NCBI GenBank assembly: GCA_937898715.1
Contig: CALEKA010000055.1
Coordinates: 1 to 56,262 of the forward strand
Reading direction: 5' to 3'
Source: an uncultured Prevotella sp.
Lineage (GTDB): Bacteria > Bacteroidota > Bacteroidia > Bacteroidales > Bacteroidaceae
DNA length: 56,262 bases
Positions within the stretch are counted from its first letter, which is position 1. Each line of letters starts with the position of its first letter. Shown here in pieces: positions 8,423-17,252 of this stretch. The position numbers and the translations under genes are program-made. The notes under the pieces were generated by a model. The model did not search any database. It was not told the origin of the DNA and worked only from the letters and a program-made list of their open reading frames with translations.

Positions 8423-9037
8423 CTACTTCAGCGTATATTCCTTAAAGAATTCATCGATCATGCTTACTCCCTTGGGCGTGGCGCACCCACGGAAAGTGAC
8501 GAGCACGGTATTCTCAAAAAGTTCTCGTTGGGAATACTCCTTAGCCAGGCTATTACGCTGAAACATTTCCATGCCCGACGAGAGTTGCCTCACCACTATA
8601 CGAAAATTGACCTCCTCACGGAAAAGACCTTGCTCTTTTCCCTGATTGAGAAATTCCACAGCATCGTCTTCATTGTCACGCTTATGCTGCTCGAAATATG
8701 CCATTACACGAGGATATCTCATCACATCGGCGAAAAAAGAGGAGCATATCTGATCCATCTCTTTCATCTTCGAGACGAAGAGAGGCAAGAGGAATTCTAA
8801 TACATTCTCTGCCCGCTGGCTGATAAGCGTAAGCCGTTCATGCTCCGCTCTGTCATGATGCTCAAGACAAGCCAGAAGAAGTTCTTCCTTGTCGGCAAAA
8901 AGCTGATAGAGCGTGCGTTTCGACATGCTAAGTTCGTGCGCAATGTCGTCCATCGTCACACTGCGTATTCCCTGGGAGTGGAAAAGTTTTGAGGCCACGC
9001 TGATCACGTGCTGTCTCACTTCATCGCGTTGTTGCAT
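8423..9037 (-). CDS. TetR/AcrR-family transcriptional regulator
   Basis: The 204-residue product has a typical TetR helix-turn-helix near the N-terminus (VTMDDIAHELSMSKRTLYQLF, roughly residues 28-47). A helical ligand-binding region lacking recognisable specificity residues follows. Such proteins usually repress a nearby exporter or enzyme gene and release DNA on binding a small molecule. Its neighbours in the same direction are an MFS transporter upstream and the beta-galactosidase downstream; the transporter is the more usual kind of target, but that is inference. A TATCTTTG box at 9082-9089 gives it a promoter separate from the transporter. Confidence 0.9.
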   Translation of the reverse strand: MQQRDEVRQHVISVASKLFHSQGIRSVTMDDIAHELSMSKRTLYQLFADKEELLLACLEHHDRAEHERLTLISQRAENVLEFLLPLFVSKMKEMDQICSSFFADVMRYPRVMAYFEQHKRDNEDDAVEFLNQGKEQGLFREEVNFRIVVRQLSSGMEMFQRNSLAKEYSQRELFENTVLVTFRGCATPKGVSMIDEFFKEYTLK

Positions 9038-9081
9038 GGAATCGTGCTATTTTCGTAATGCGTTAGTATTTCTTTATACTG

Positions 9082-9089
9082 CAAAGATA
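9082..9089 (-). promoter_or_regulatory. -7 box of the TetR gene
   Basis: TATCTTTG on the minus strand matches the Bacteroidetes -7 consensus. It places transcription start about 38 nt before the ATG at 9037. The -33 element is weak (TTCG at 9107-9110). Confidence 0.55.
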
Positions 9090-9156
9090 CGAAACTTTTC
9101 CGAGAGCGAAAGTTTATGCCTTGATATTGACATATTTATGGATTAGGGCACAAAAG

Positions 9157-10329
9157 TTAATTCTTCTGCACCAACGTGACAATGCCCGACAGAAGCGTGA
9201 GCGAGATGCCTACTGCTACGACGCCCGTCCATCCCGCCGCGCCCCATCCGAGGCCCGAAAGGAAAGTGCCCGTTGTCCCTCCCACGAAATAAGTAGTCAT
9301 AAATATTGTGTTGGAACGATTCGATGCATGAGGGTCTAAGCCCAAGCATAGACTCTGATTGCTGAGCTGAATGCACTGCATACCGATATCTATTACCACG
9401 ATCCCCACTACGATGGGCAGATAATGGTTAGCTCCTAAGAAAAGTAGCGCCCAAGCTAATAGATGAAGCGTCACACCTATATAATTAAAGCGGCGCACAC
9501 CGACACGGCGAATGTATTTACCAATACCTGAAGCCGTGAGCGCTCCGGCTATACCACACAGGCCGAGCAAGCCCACAATGTCGTTGCCCGCATGAAAGGG
9601 GGCCTCGCTCATCTTGAAGGCAAGGGAGCTCCACATACAGAGAAATGACCCGAAGGCGAGACCTGCTCGTAGCGAACTGACGCGCATGGCTGGATACTTG
9701 CGATAAAGTTTCCACACCGACGCCATCAAGCCTGCGTACGACCCGCGATAATTGGAGGCTACTGGAGGCAGGAGTCGCGCTATAATGAAGAAAGCCAAGA
9801 GCATGAGCACACTTCCTATATAGTATATAGCGCGCCAGCCCCACACCTCGCCCACGATGCCGCTCACTACACGAGAGGCAAGGATACCCGTCAGTAAGCC
9901 CGAAAGCACGATGCCTACGTTGCGGCTTTTGTATTCGGGAGCGGAAAATTGCGACGCGATAGGAATAAAAATTTGTGGCATAACGGAGCAAAGGCCAAGC
10001 ACGGCAGAGGCCGCCCACACCACCTGGATGCTTTGCGCCGTGGCTATGATGAGCAAAACTGCCACAAGCACGGCAAAACTCACCATCACGATATGTTTCC
10101 GACTAAGCATATCGCCCAGTGGAATGATAAATAGGAGTCCACATGCATAGCCGGCCTGTGAGATTGTCGCTATCAGATTGGCTTGAAAATCTGTCGCTCC
10201 GAGATCGGCGCTGATAAGGTTGAGCAGTGGCTGATTGTAGTAGAGATTGGCCACGGAAATGCCCGCAATGATAGCGAGCATCCATAACAAGGAGAGCGGA
10301 ATGCCCCCATTTTCCTTAAGTGTATACAT
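9157..10329 (-). CDS. Major facilitator superfamily transporter
   Basis: The 390-residue product is a 12-helix MFS permease of the inner membrane. The first loop carries the MFS signature region (GDMLSRKHIV, about residues 70-80), and hydrophobic segments recur through to the C-terminus. The first helix contains NLYYNQPLL, a stretch common in a drug- and sugar-efflux group of MFS proteins (AraJ/YgaY type). The substrate cannot be read from the sequence. A TetR-type regulator follows 119 bp downstream on the same strand, which suits a regulated drug exporter. The start is the ATG at 10329. Confidence 0.88.
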   Translation of the reverse strand: MYTLKENGGIPLSLLWMLAIIAGISVANLYYNQPLLNLISADLGATDFQANLIATISQAGYACGLLFIIPLGDMLSRKHIVMVSFAVLVAVLLIIATAQSIQVVWAASAVLGLCSVMPQIFIPIASQFSAPEYKSRNVGIVLSGLLTGILASRVVSGIVGEVWGWRAIYYIGSVLMLLAFFIIARLLPPVASNYRGSYAGLMASVWKLYRKYPAMRVSSLRAGLAFGSFLCMWSSLAFKMSEAPFHAGNDIVGLLGLCGIAGALTASGIGKYIRRVGVRRFNYIGVTLHLLAWALLFLGANHYLPIVVGIVVIDIGMQCIQLSNQSLCLGLDPHASNRSNTIFMTTYFVGGTTGTFLSGLGWGAAGWTGVVAVGISLTLLSGIVTLVQKN

Positions 10330-10414
10330 CCAATAAGCTTTTTCTTTTTTTCATAAAACGGCTGCGCCTCAGCCATTCAAACATGCTTGATGGCGTTCGA
10401 CTTGCACGTTTTTC

Positions 10415-10467
10415 ATAAAAACGTTGAGAACGTACTCTTCTCACAAGAAGGAGTCTGTTCTCAACGT
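10415..10467 (-). terminator. Rho-independent terminator of thrA
   Basis: On the minus strand, ACGTTGAGAAC and GTTCTCAACGT pair over 11 bp. Inner arms ACTCCTTCT and AGAAGAGT extend the stem, and TTTTT follows. It lies about 100 nt beyond the thrA stop codon. The 10330-10567 gap holds nothing else that I recognise. Confidence 0.88.
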
Positions 10468-10567
10468 CAATTTTATTCTATTCTTTTAAAAAATCTCTTC
10501 TTATACACGCTAACATGCGCATCATACGGAGAAAGCACACATTAATATAGAGAGGAAATACAGCGCA

Positions 10568-12994
10568 CTACACATTCGCCACACGCATGATATCCGCAAA
10601 CACGCCAGCGGCGGTCACTTCGGCACCGGCGCCATAGCCCTGAATGAGCATGGGATACTCGTGATAGCGCTCGGTAGTGAGCAGAAGAATATTGTTGGAG
10701 CCTTCGAGATCGTAGAGCGGATGGCCCTGAGAGATTTCGCGAAGCCCTACGCTGCCCTTTCCGTCAGCCCATTCCGCCACGAAGCGCCAACGTTTGTGCT
10801 CCTTTGCAAGGCGCTGACGCTCTGCTTCAAACTTGGCATCGAGTTCGGGAAGGTGTTCCCAAAAATTGTCTATCGTACCGTCGAAGAGTGCTTGCGGGAT
10901 GAACAGGTTGCTCTTCACATCCTCCACGTCGACACGGTAGCCGCTTTCTCGAGCAAGAATCACGAGTTTGCGAATCACGTCTTTACCCGATAGGTCGATG
11001 CGTGGATCGGGCTCGCTGTAGCCATTCTCTTGGGCTAATTTCACGGCACGGCTTAGGGGGATGGACTCTGAAAGCGTGTTGAACACATAATTGAGTGTGC
11101 CGCTCAGCACGGCTTCTATTCGTAGCACACGATCGCCCGAACCGAGGAGATCGCTGATGGTGCTGATGATGGGAAGTCCTGCACCAACATTGGTTTCGAA
11201 AAGGAACTTTACGCCCTTCTCGCGTGCCAAGTCCTTCAATCGGCGATAGTTAGCATAAGGTGAAGAAGCCGCAATCTTGTTGGCAGCTACGATATTGACG
11301 TTCTGCTGGAGAAGCTGCTCGTAGTGAGAAGCCACCTCCTCGCTTGCGGTGCAATCAACGAACACGGAATTGAAGATATTCATCTCTTCGATCTCGTGCA
11401 ACATGCGCTGCATGCCGCCCTCGCCACCTTCAGCCATTGCTTCGCGGTAATGAGCAGGATCAATGCCATCCACGTTGTAAGCCGCGTGGCTGCGTCCGCT
11501 CACCCCCACGATATTGAGTTTGAGTCCACGTTCCTTATAAAGCTTATCGCGCTGTGCTGCTATCTGTTCGAGCAGACTATGGCCCACGGTGCCTGTGCCG
11601 CAGATGAAGAGATTAAGGTCTTCGTGTTCACTCAGAAAAAAGCTATCGTGGAGCACATTAATGGTCTTGCGCAGCTGTGAACGATCCACTACGAAGGAGA
11701 GGTTCATCTCCTGTCCGCCCATCGCCGTAGCATTGATGCTGATACCATTGCGCCCCAACACGCTGAAGAGCTGTCCTGCAATGCCCACCATATGGCGCAT
11801 ACGTTCGCCCACGACAGCCACGCTTGAGAGGCCCTCTACTAATTGGGCTGGATTCATTGCCCCATCGGCTATCTCTGTGGCAAATTCCTTGTCGAGCAGC
11901 ATGCATGCACGCTTAGCATCGGCGGGCGTCATGCAGAGCGAAGTGCTCGTCTCTGAGGAATTTTGAGCTACCATAAACACGCTAATGCCGCCCGCTGCAA
12001 GCGTGGTAAAGATGCGTCGGTTCACACCAATCACACCCACCATGGCGGGTCCGCTCACAGTCACAGTGCTTGTCTCTTTCACCGAAGAAATACCACGAAT
12101 GGGGCGTCCGCTTGGTGCTGCATCCTTGCGAATCACGCTGCCTCGTGCTTCGGGGCGGAACGTATTCTTCACGTAGATGAGAATATTCTTTTGACAAACG
12201 GGGTAGATTGTCGGTGGGTAAATCACTTTTGCGCCGAAGTTGCAGAGTTCCATGGCCTCAGCATACGAAAGTTCGTCGATGGTGAAAGCTCCCGGAATGA
12301 TGCGCGGGTCGGCGGTCATAAATCCATCCACATCGGTCCATATCTCGAGAGCTTCGGCCTGTAGGGCTGCTGCCACGATGGCCGCGGTATAGTCTGATCC
12401 GCCACGGCCAAGGTTGGTAGTGACCCCCGTCGTACGGTCTGAAGCAATAAATCCGCCCATCACCACCACGGGAGGACAGTCCGACAGCGCCTCAGCTACG
12501 AGTTGATTGGTCTGTCCGAAGTCTACCAAATGCTTGCCGTTGCGATGTTCTGTCTTGATCAGTTGTCGCGAATCAATGTGTTGTGCCCCATCGATGAGAC
12601 TTGCCACGATGAGCGAAGAGAGCCTCTCTCCGTATGCCACGATAGCATCGGCCGTCTTGGGCGTAAGATCTTGTATAAGACACACGCCATGAAGGATGCT
12701 TCTCAACTCTCCCAGTAGCGCATCAAGCTTCGAGATGAGCAGTGCCTGTCGTTCGCTCACGATGACATCAGCCACCATCTGATGATGACGTTCGGTCAGA
12801 GCGTCAAACTCTGCGGCGTAGGCCGTATTGCCCTTTGCAGCCATCTGAGTGAGGCGTAGCAACTGGTCGGTCACGCCGCCCAGAGCCGATACCACCACTA
12901 CTGCGGGCTTCGGGGTGCTCTCTACAATATGCTTTACATTACGAATCGCGGCGGCAGTGCCCACCGAGGTCCCTCCAAACTTCAACACTTTCAT
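10568..12994 (-). CDS. thrA: Bifunctional aspartate kinase / homoserine dehydrogenase
   Basis: This enzyme catalyses the first and third steps of the aspartate pathway toward threonine and methionine: phosphorylation of aspartate and NAD(P)H reduction of aspartate semialdehyde to homoserine. The 808-residue length fits E. coli ThrA (820). The kinase starts with MKVLKFGGTSV and contains GRGGSDYTA. Two ACT regulatory domains lie in the middle (TVTVSGPAMVGVIGV, SSVAVVGERM). The dehydrogenase begins at NLFICGTGTVG and carries ANKIA and EAVLSGTLNYVFN. The ACT domains imply feedback control, probably by threonine. Bacteroidales often have thrA upstream of thrC; here it is followed by its own terminator and an unrelated transporter, so it appears to be expressed alone. 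Confidence 0.97.
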   Translation of the reverse strand: MKVLKFGGTSVGTAAAIRNVKHIVESTPKPAVVVVSALGGVTDQLLRLTQMAAKGNTAYAAEFDALTERHHQMVADVIVSERQALLISKLDALLGELRSILHGVCLIQDLTPKTADAIVAYGERLSSLIVASLIDGAQHIDSRQLIKTEHRNGKHLVDFGQTNQLVAEALSDCPPVVVMGGFIASDRTTGVTTNLGRGGSDYTAAIVAAALQAEALEIWTDVDGFMTADPRIIPGAFTIDELSYAEAMELCNFGAKVIYPPTIYPVCQKNILIYVKNTFRPEARGSVIRKDAAPSGRPIRGISSVKETSTVTVSGPAMVGVIGVNRRIFTTLAAGGISVFMVAQNSSETSTSLCMTPADAKRACMLLDKEFATEIADGAMNPAQLVEGLSSVAVVGERMRHMVGIAGQLFSVLGRNGISINATAMGGQEMNLSFVVDRSQLRKTINVLHDSFFLSEHEDLNLFICGTGTVGHSLLEQIAAQRDKLYKERGLKLNIVGVSGRSHAAYNVDGIDPAHYREAMAEGGEGGMQRMLHEIEEMNIFNSVFVDCTASEEVASHYEQLLQQNVNIVAANKIAASSPYANYRRLKDLAREKGVKFLFETNVGAGLPIISTISDLLGSGDRVLRIEAVLSGTLNYVFNTLSESIPLSRAVKLAQENGYSEPDPRIDLSGKDVIRKLVILARESGYRVDVEDVKSNLFIPQALFDGTIDNFWEHLPELDAKFEAERQRLAKEHKRWRFVAEWADGKGSVGLREISQGHPLYDLEGSNNILLLTTERYHEYPMLIQGYGAGAEVTAAGVFADIMRVANV

Positions 12995-13040
12995 ACGCGT
13001 AAGTCTATCTTCGTTTTTGTGTGTGAATGCCTTATTCCAT

Positions 13041-14549
13041 TTATAATTTCACCTTTTTCTTCACAGCCTTCGACTCATTCTGAAGTCTGTCAAGTGCGGT
13101 CACCACGTAGACCGCCTTCTTCCGTCCGTCCACGTAAGGCAGTCGATAGCAAGTCTGCGGGGTGATGGCTACGATGTGTTCTGGATTGAACAGGTCGATG
13201 CGTTCTCCCTGTTCGAATCGGTAGATCACGTAGTTGCGAGCCTTGTCCATCTCGCCCTTGCCCTTCGGAGCTTCCCAGAAGAGGTAGTAGCCATTGGGCA
13301 TCCACATGGCTTTCACCTTGCGGGGCTTTCCGGGAGCCTCATCGTCGATAAATGGGTATAGGGGCTGTAGCGCCAGTGTGCGATTGTAATTCTTCTGCAA
13401 TGCCGTGGCGAAGTTGCCTTCGTTGCGCACCACCGCTGCGGAGTACCACAGGCAGGAGCCTTGAATGCCTCGCAAGCTGCGTTGTAGCGAGAACTTAGCC
13501 GCCATCTGGTTGCGCTGCGGATTTTTCAGATCTGCCGCACGCACGGTGCGCTCCACGTCCTGTCCGATGAAGAGCGGACGTCCGCCAGCAAATCGGCTCC
13601 ACCACTTGATGAGTTCTTCATAATCGGCAGCCTTATGCCCTATTTCCCAATAGAGCTGAGGTATGTTGTAGTCCACCCATCCCTTGTTGATCCAGTAGAG
13701 CACGTCGGCATAGAGATTGTCGTAGTTTTGCAGTCCGTTCGTCTTCGAGCCTGGTATGTTAGAGCCCGGCTGTGCATTGTGGTAGATGCCGAAGGGGCTT
13801 ACGCCAAACTTCACCCAGGGCTTCACGGCACGTATCGAGTCGTGCATCATTTCCATGAAGAGGTTGACGTTGTATCGGCGCCAATCATCTACGTTGTCAA
13901 TGCCGTTCTTGTGAGTGAGATAAGTGGCTTGATCGGGAATCGACATGCCTGCCACAGGGTAGGGATAGAAATAGTCGTCCATGTGAATGCCGTCTACGTC
14001 GTAACGGCGCACGATGTCGGCTGCTATCTTGCATATATAACGGCGGTTTTCATCGAGTCCGGGATCGAAGAGATAGAGTCCGTCGTACTCGAAGAAGCGC
14101 TCGGGGTGCTTCACGTAGGGGTGGCTTGTAGACAATTCTTTCGTGCCCTTCGTCTTAGCGCGGAAGGGGTTGATCCACGCATGGAGTTCCATGCCGCGCT
14201 TATGGCATTCGCTGACCATCCATGCGAGCGGGTCCCAATAAGGATTGGGCGCTGTGCCCTGCCGACCGGTGAGGAATCGGCTCCACGGCTCGTAGGGCGA
14301 AGCATACATAGCATCGGCCTCGCCGCGCACCTGAAACATGATGGCGTTGACCCCACACTCGTGCAACACGTCGAGCTGATGGGTGAGGTTGGCCTGCATC
14401 TGATCGCGACTCATGCCCTGGAATTGTCCGTTGATCATCTGTATCCACGCTCCGCGAAATTCGCGCTTGGGCATCACCTGCTGAGCCTCAACCAGAGGCG
14501 TGAATAGAAGAGTAAGGAGAAGGGTTAGGAGTATGCGTAATTGTCTCAT
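13041..14549 (-). CDS. Exported GHL10-type glycoside hydrolase-like protein
   Basis: The 502-residue product has a signal peptide (about residues 1-22) and the glycosyl hydrolase-like 10 domain (DUF187, YngK family). Visible hallmarks are EFRGAWIQ, the barrel strand GVNAIMFQVRGEADAMY, LHAWINPFR, DGIHMDDYFYPYP and WVDYNIPQLYWEIG. A short fibronectin-like tail follows. The family is thought to act on cell-wall or exopolysaccharide glycans, but I know of no firm substrate. The frame is open to 14693; the ATG at 14549 is preferred because the signal peptide begins there. It diverges from the GT2 gene across 136 bp. thrA follows 46 bp after its stop codon and may be co-transcribed. Confidence 0.9.
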   Translation of the reverse strand: MRQLRILLTLLLTLLFTPLVEAQQVMPKREFRGAWIQMINGQFQGMSRDQMQANLTHQLDVLHECGVNAIMFQVRGEADAMYASPYEPWSRFLTGRQGTAPNPYWDPLAWMVSECHKRGMELHAWINPFRAKTKGTKELSTSHPYVKHPERFFEYDGLYLFDPGLDENRRYICKIAADIVRRYDVDGIHMDDYFYPYPVAGMSIPDQATYLTHKNGIDNVDDWRRYNVNLFMEMMHDSIRAVKPWVKFGVSPFGIYHNAQPGSNIPGSKTNGLQNYDNLYADVLYWINKGWVDYNIPQLYWEIGHKAADYEELIKWWSRFAGGRPLFIGQDVERTVRAADLKNPQRNQMAAKFSLQRSLRGIQGSCLWYSAAVVRNEGNFATALQKNYNRTLALQPLYPFIDDEAPGKPRKVKAMWMPNGYYLFWEAPKGKGEMDKARNYVIYRFEQGERIDLFNPEHIVAITPQTCYRLPYVDGRKKAVYVVTALDRLQNESKAVKKKVKL

Positions 14550-14671
14550 AGTCTTATAGGGATAAATATTTGCGGTGTAAAGATAATGCTTTTTTGCGAG
14601 GGTGATAGGCCTTAAGCCTTGCATTTTTAAAAATGTGGCCGCTTCGGGGGGATATATACGTAAAAATTGCA

Positions 14672-14679
14672 TAACTTTG
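14672..14679 (+). promoter_or_regulatory. -7 box of the GT2 gene
   Basis: TAACTTTG fits the Bacteroidetes -7 consensus and ends only 6 bp before the ATG at 14686. Transcription would start at or within a base or two of the initiation codon, giving a leaderless mRNA. No good -33 TTTG is seen. Confidence 0.55.
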
Positions 14680-14685
14680 CTCGCT

Positions 14686-15666
14686 ATGAACAAGAATACA
14701 GCCCCTGCGCCCCGTGTTTCGGTGGTGATGTGTACTTACAATGGCGAGCAATTCTTGCGCGAGCAACTCGACTCTGTGCTCGCCCAGGACTATCCCTTGC
14801 ACGAGATCATCGTGCAGGACGACTGTTCGACGGACGCCACTTGGCAGATTCTCGAGTCTTACCAAGCGGTTCATCCCTCCTTGCTCCACATCGTGCGTAA
14901 TGAGCACCAATTGGGCTTCAACCGCAACTTCCACACGGCTCTACTCCGTGCCACAGGCGACCTGGTCGCTATCTGCGATCAGGACGACATATGGTTTCCA
15001 CAGAAGATCCGCCGCCAGGTGGAGACGATTGGCGAAGCCGACCTCTGCTTCTCGGACTACTATACCGACCCCACCTATACGCTGCCTCTTCACAACTACG
15101 TATCGCCACGTACCGACTTTGAGCACATGCTCTTCTACGACTGCACCCCTGGCCATAGCATGCTCTTGCGTGCCGACCTCGTGAGGGGCATCAAGGAGTG
15201 GAACTACCTGATCTACTATGATTGGTGGATTGTGATGCACGCACAGATGGGGCGTGGTGTGGTGAAAGTCAGCGAAGCCCTCAATTGGCACCGCCACCAT
15301 GAGGCTTCTGCCACGACACACATTTTCCGAAAGGGATTCTTCGAAGCTGTGCCCCACCCCACTTGGCAGCCCTATCTCTTAGGCCCTCTCCACAGGCTCC
15401 ACTTGCAGCGCAAGCGTAACTATCGCTACTTCTATTCCTACCTGGCCTCTCACATAGACCGTCAGCGCCAGCCAGTGCCTGCACGCATAGCGCGGCTCAT
15501 GTTGCGCCGGTGCCCCTTTGCGGTGTTGGAACTTTGCTGCATCTGCTGTCGTTACTTCGATCGCGTCTATCCGGGCAACCCTCGGGGGCTGAAGGGCCGC
15601 ATTCGCGGATTTTTCTATCCATTCATCTCTGCCTATGGCAACGATCTCTTCAAACTTGAGAAATAG
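14686..15666 (+). CDS. Glycosyltransferase family 2
   Basis: The 326-residue product begins with the GT-A fold of family 2: VSVVMCTYNGEQFLREQLDSV, then DDCSTDAT and the metal-binding AICDQDDIW. It resembles rhamnosyl- or galactosyl-transferases of O-antigen and capsule synthesis and should act on the cytosolic face of the inner membrane. The C-terminal part is basic with a hydrophobic patch. The next gene on the same strand is a CDP-ribitol-like enzyme, so the two may serve one surface polymer. A longer frame to 14602 is rejected because the -7 box lies inside it. Sugar specificity is unknown. Confidence 0.9.
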   Translation: MNKNTAPAPRVSVVMCTYNGEQFLREQLDSVLAQDYPLHEIIVQDDCSTDATWQILESYQAVHPSLLHIVRNEHQLGFNRNFHTALLRATGDLVAICDQDDIWFPQKIRRQVETIGEADLCFSDYYTDPTYTLPLHNYVSPRTDFEHMLFYDCTPGHSMLLRADLVRGIKEWNYLIYYDWWIVMHAQMGRGVVKVSEALNWHRHHEASATTHIFRKGFFEAVPHPTWQPYLLGPLHRLHLQRKRNYRYFYSYLASHIDRQRQPVPARIARLMLRRCPFAVLELCCICCRYFDRVYPGNPRGLKGRIRGFFYPFISAYGNDLFKLEK

Positions 15667-15697
15667 TTCCCCGTTCCTATTTGCTTCTATGGTTAAT

Positions 15698-15733
15698 GCC
15701 GACGCGAGGACGCGTCGCCCCCAGTATTGGCTG
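15698..15733 (-). repeat. REP-like hairpin, single copy
   Basis: A reverse-orientation copy of the GGGGGC-type unit described at 17253-17611 lies 31 bp after the GT2 stop codon. Confidence 0.85.
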
Positions 15734-15751
15734 AGATCTGCAAAAATGTAA

Positions 15752-15812
15752 TACTTAATATTTCTCTATCGAGTAGTCTGTATTACTTATTACTTTTTAC
15801 TTATTACTTAAA
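15752..15812. repeat. TTACTTATTACT palindromic element, copy 1
   Basis: TAATACTTAATATT near 15754 and TATTACTTATTACTTTT near 15781 form an imperfect palindrome just before the next gene. The inverse of this sequence lies at 19539-19611, with about 21 bp identical, so the two copies flank the 15.8-19.5-kb segment in opposite orientation. It also occupies the position where the promoter of the following gene should be. Confidence 0.6.
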
Positions 15813-15817
15813 TAATT

Positions 15818-17179
15818 ATGATACGCAACATAGCCATCGTGCTGGCAGGCGGTGTAGGAAGCCGTCTGGGTCTCAGCACTCCCAAGCAGTTCTTTAAGGT
15901 AGCCGGCAAAATGGTCATCGAACATACGCTCGACACCTTCGAACATAATCCTCACATTGACGAGATAACCATCGTCTCCAACCCCGTCTACGTGTCCGAC
16001 GTGGAAAACATCGTCTTGCGCAACGGTTGGACAAAGGTGAAGAAGATCCTCAAGGGCGGCCGTGAACGCTACGACTCCAGCCTCTCTGCCATCCATGCCT
16101 ATGAGGGGGGTGAGGAAGTGAACCTCATCTTCCACGATGCTGTGCGTCCGCTCGTGTCTCACCGCATCATCGACGACGTGTGTGAGGCACTCCACACCTA
16201 CGAGGCCATCGATGTGACCGTGCCCGCTGTCGACACCATCATCGAGGCCGAGGGCGACCACATCTCTTCCATCCCCGACCGCTCGCGCCTTCAGCGTGGT
16301 CAGACTCCGCAGGCCTTCCGCCTCTCGGTCATTAGCGAAGCGTATAAGCGAGCATTCAAGGATCCTGACTTCAAGGTGACCGACGACTGTGGCGTGGTGG
16401 TAAAATACATGCCCGAAGTGCCCGTCCACCTCGTAGCGGGCGAGGAGAGCAATATGAAGCTCACTTACAAGGAAGACACCTTCCTGCTCGACAAGCTCTT
16501 CCAGCTCCGCGGTTCCGAGGCTCCCGAAGCTGTAGATCGCTCGCGCTTGCAGGGCAAGGTGGCGGTCATCTTTGGTGGCTCTTACGGCATAGGCAAGGAC
16601 ATTGCCACAGAACTTCGCGAAGCAGGTGCCCACGTGCACAGCTTCTCACGTTCGCTCACAGGCACCGATGTAGGCAATCGTAAGGATGTGGCGCGTGCAC
16701 TGAAGGAGGTGGCCGACAAGGAGCAGCAGATCGACTTCGTGGTCAACACCGCCGGTGTGCTCAATAAGGAACCGCTTTGCGCCATGGACTACGGCATCAT
16801 ACAAGCTGCCGTGCAGACCAACTATATGGGTACGGTCAATGTGGCACTTGAGGCTTACAACTACCTAAAGGAGAGCAAAGGTCAGCTGGTATTCTTCACC
16901 TCGAGCAGCTATACGCGTGGACGTGCTTTCTACAGCATCTACTCTTCTACGAAGGCTGCCATCGTCAACTTCGTACAGGCTATCGCTCAGGAATGGGACA
17001 CCGTGGGCATCCGCGTGAATTGTATCAACCCCGAGCGCACCAAGACGCCCATGCGCATCAAGAACTTTGGCATTGAGCCCGACGATACGTTGCTCCGCTC
17101 TGAAGTGGTGGCCGACGCTACCGTACGCTGCCTCCTGGCAGATTATACGGGCCAGGTGATTGATGTGAAGAGAGGGTAA
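15818..17179 (+). CDS. Cytidylyltransferase-SDR fusion, probable CDP-ribitol synthase
   Basis: The 453-residue product is a fusion. Residues 1 to about 230 are an IspD/TarI-type cytidylyltransferase (LAGGVGSRLGLSTPKQF, DAVRPLV, RLQRGQTPQAF). Residues 245-453 are a short-chain dehydrogenase with cofactor loop FGGSYGIGKD, NTAGV, the catalytic YSSTK, and INPERTKTPM. This domain order is that of Haemophilus Bcs1/Acs1, which reduces ribulose-5-phosphate and makes CDP-ribitol for capsule. By analogy this gene would supply CDP-ribitol or a related CDP-polyol for a surface polymer. The alternative, that it supplies isoprenoid IspD activity with a fused reductase, is less likely given the SDR half. 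Homologues would need comparison to fix the substrate. Confidence 0.82.
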   Translation: MIRNIAIVLAGGVGSRLGLSTPKQFFKVAGKMVIEHTLDTFEHNPHIDEITIVSNPVYVSDVENIVLRNGWTKVKKILKGGRERYDSSLSAIHAYEGGEEVNLIFHDAVRPLVSHRIIDDVCEALHTYEAIDVTVPAVDTIIEAEGDHISSIPDRSRLQRGQTPQAFRLSVISEAYKRAFKDPDFKVTDDCGVVVKYMPEVPVHLVAGEESNMKLTYKEDTFLLDKLFQLRGSEAPEAVDRSRLQGKVAVIFGGSYGIGKDIATELREAGAHVHSFSRSLTGTDVGNRKDVARALKEVADKEQQIDFVVNTAGVLNKEPLCAMDYGIIQAAVQTNYMGTVNVALEAYNYLKESKGQLVFFTSSSYTRGRAFYSIYSSTKAAIVNFVQAIAQEWDTVGIRVNCINPERTKTPMRIKNFGIEPDDTLLRSEVVADATVRCLLADYTGQVIDVKRG

Positions 17180-17187
17180 GTAGGAAG

Positions 17188-17248
17188 TTTAGGAGTTTAG
17201 GAGTTTAGGAGTTTAGGAGTTTAGGAGTTTAGAAGTTTAAAAGTTTAG
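17188..17248. repeat. 8-bp microsatellite (GTTTAGGA)
   Basis: GTTTAGGA is repeated about six times in tandem with two or three decayed copies at the right. It starts 9 bp after the stop codon of the preceding gene and runs into the REP cluster. Such arrays change copy number by slippage. Confidence 0.85.
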
Positions 17249-17252
17249 AATT

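Noticed and set aside
13635..14507. A 290-codon plus-strand open frame opposite the GHL10 gene
   Set aside because: It is antisense to conserved barrel motifs, and its low-complexity residue pattern reflects the opposite strand.
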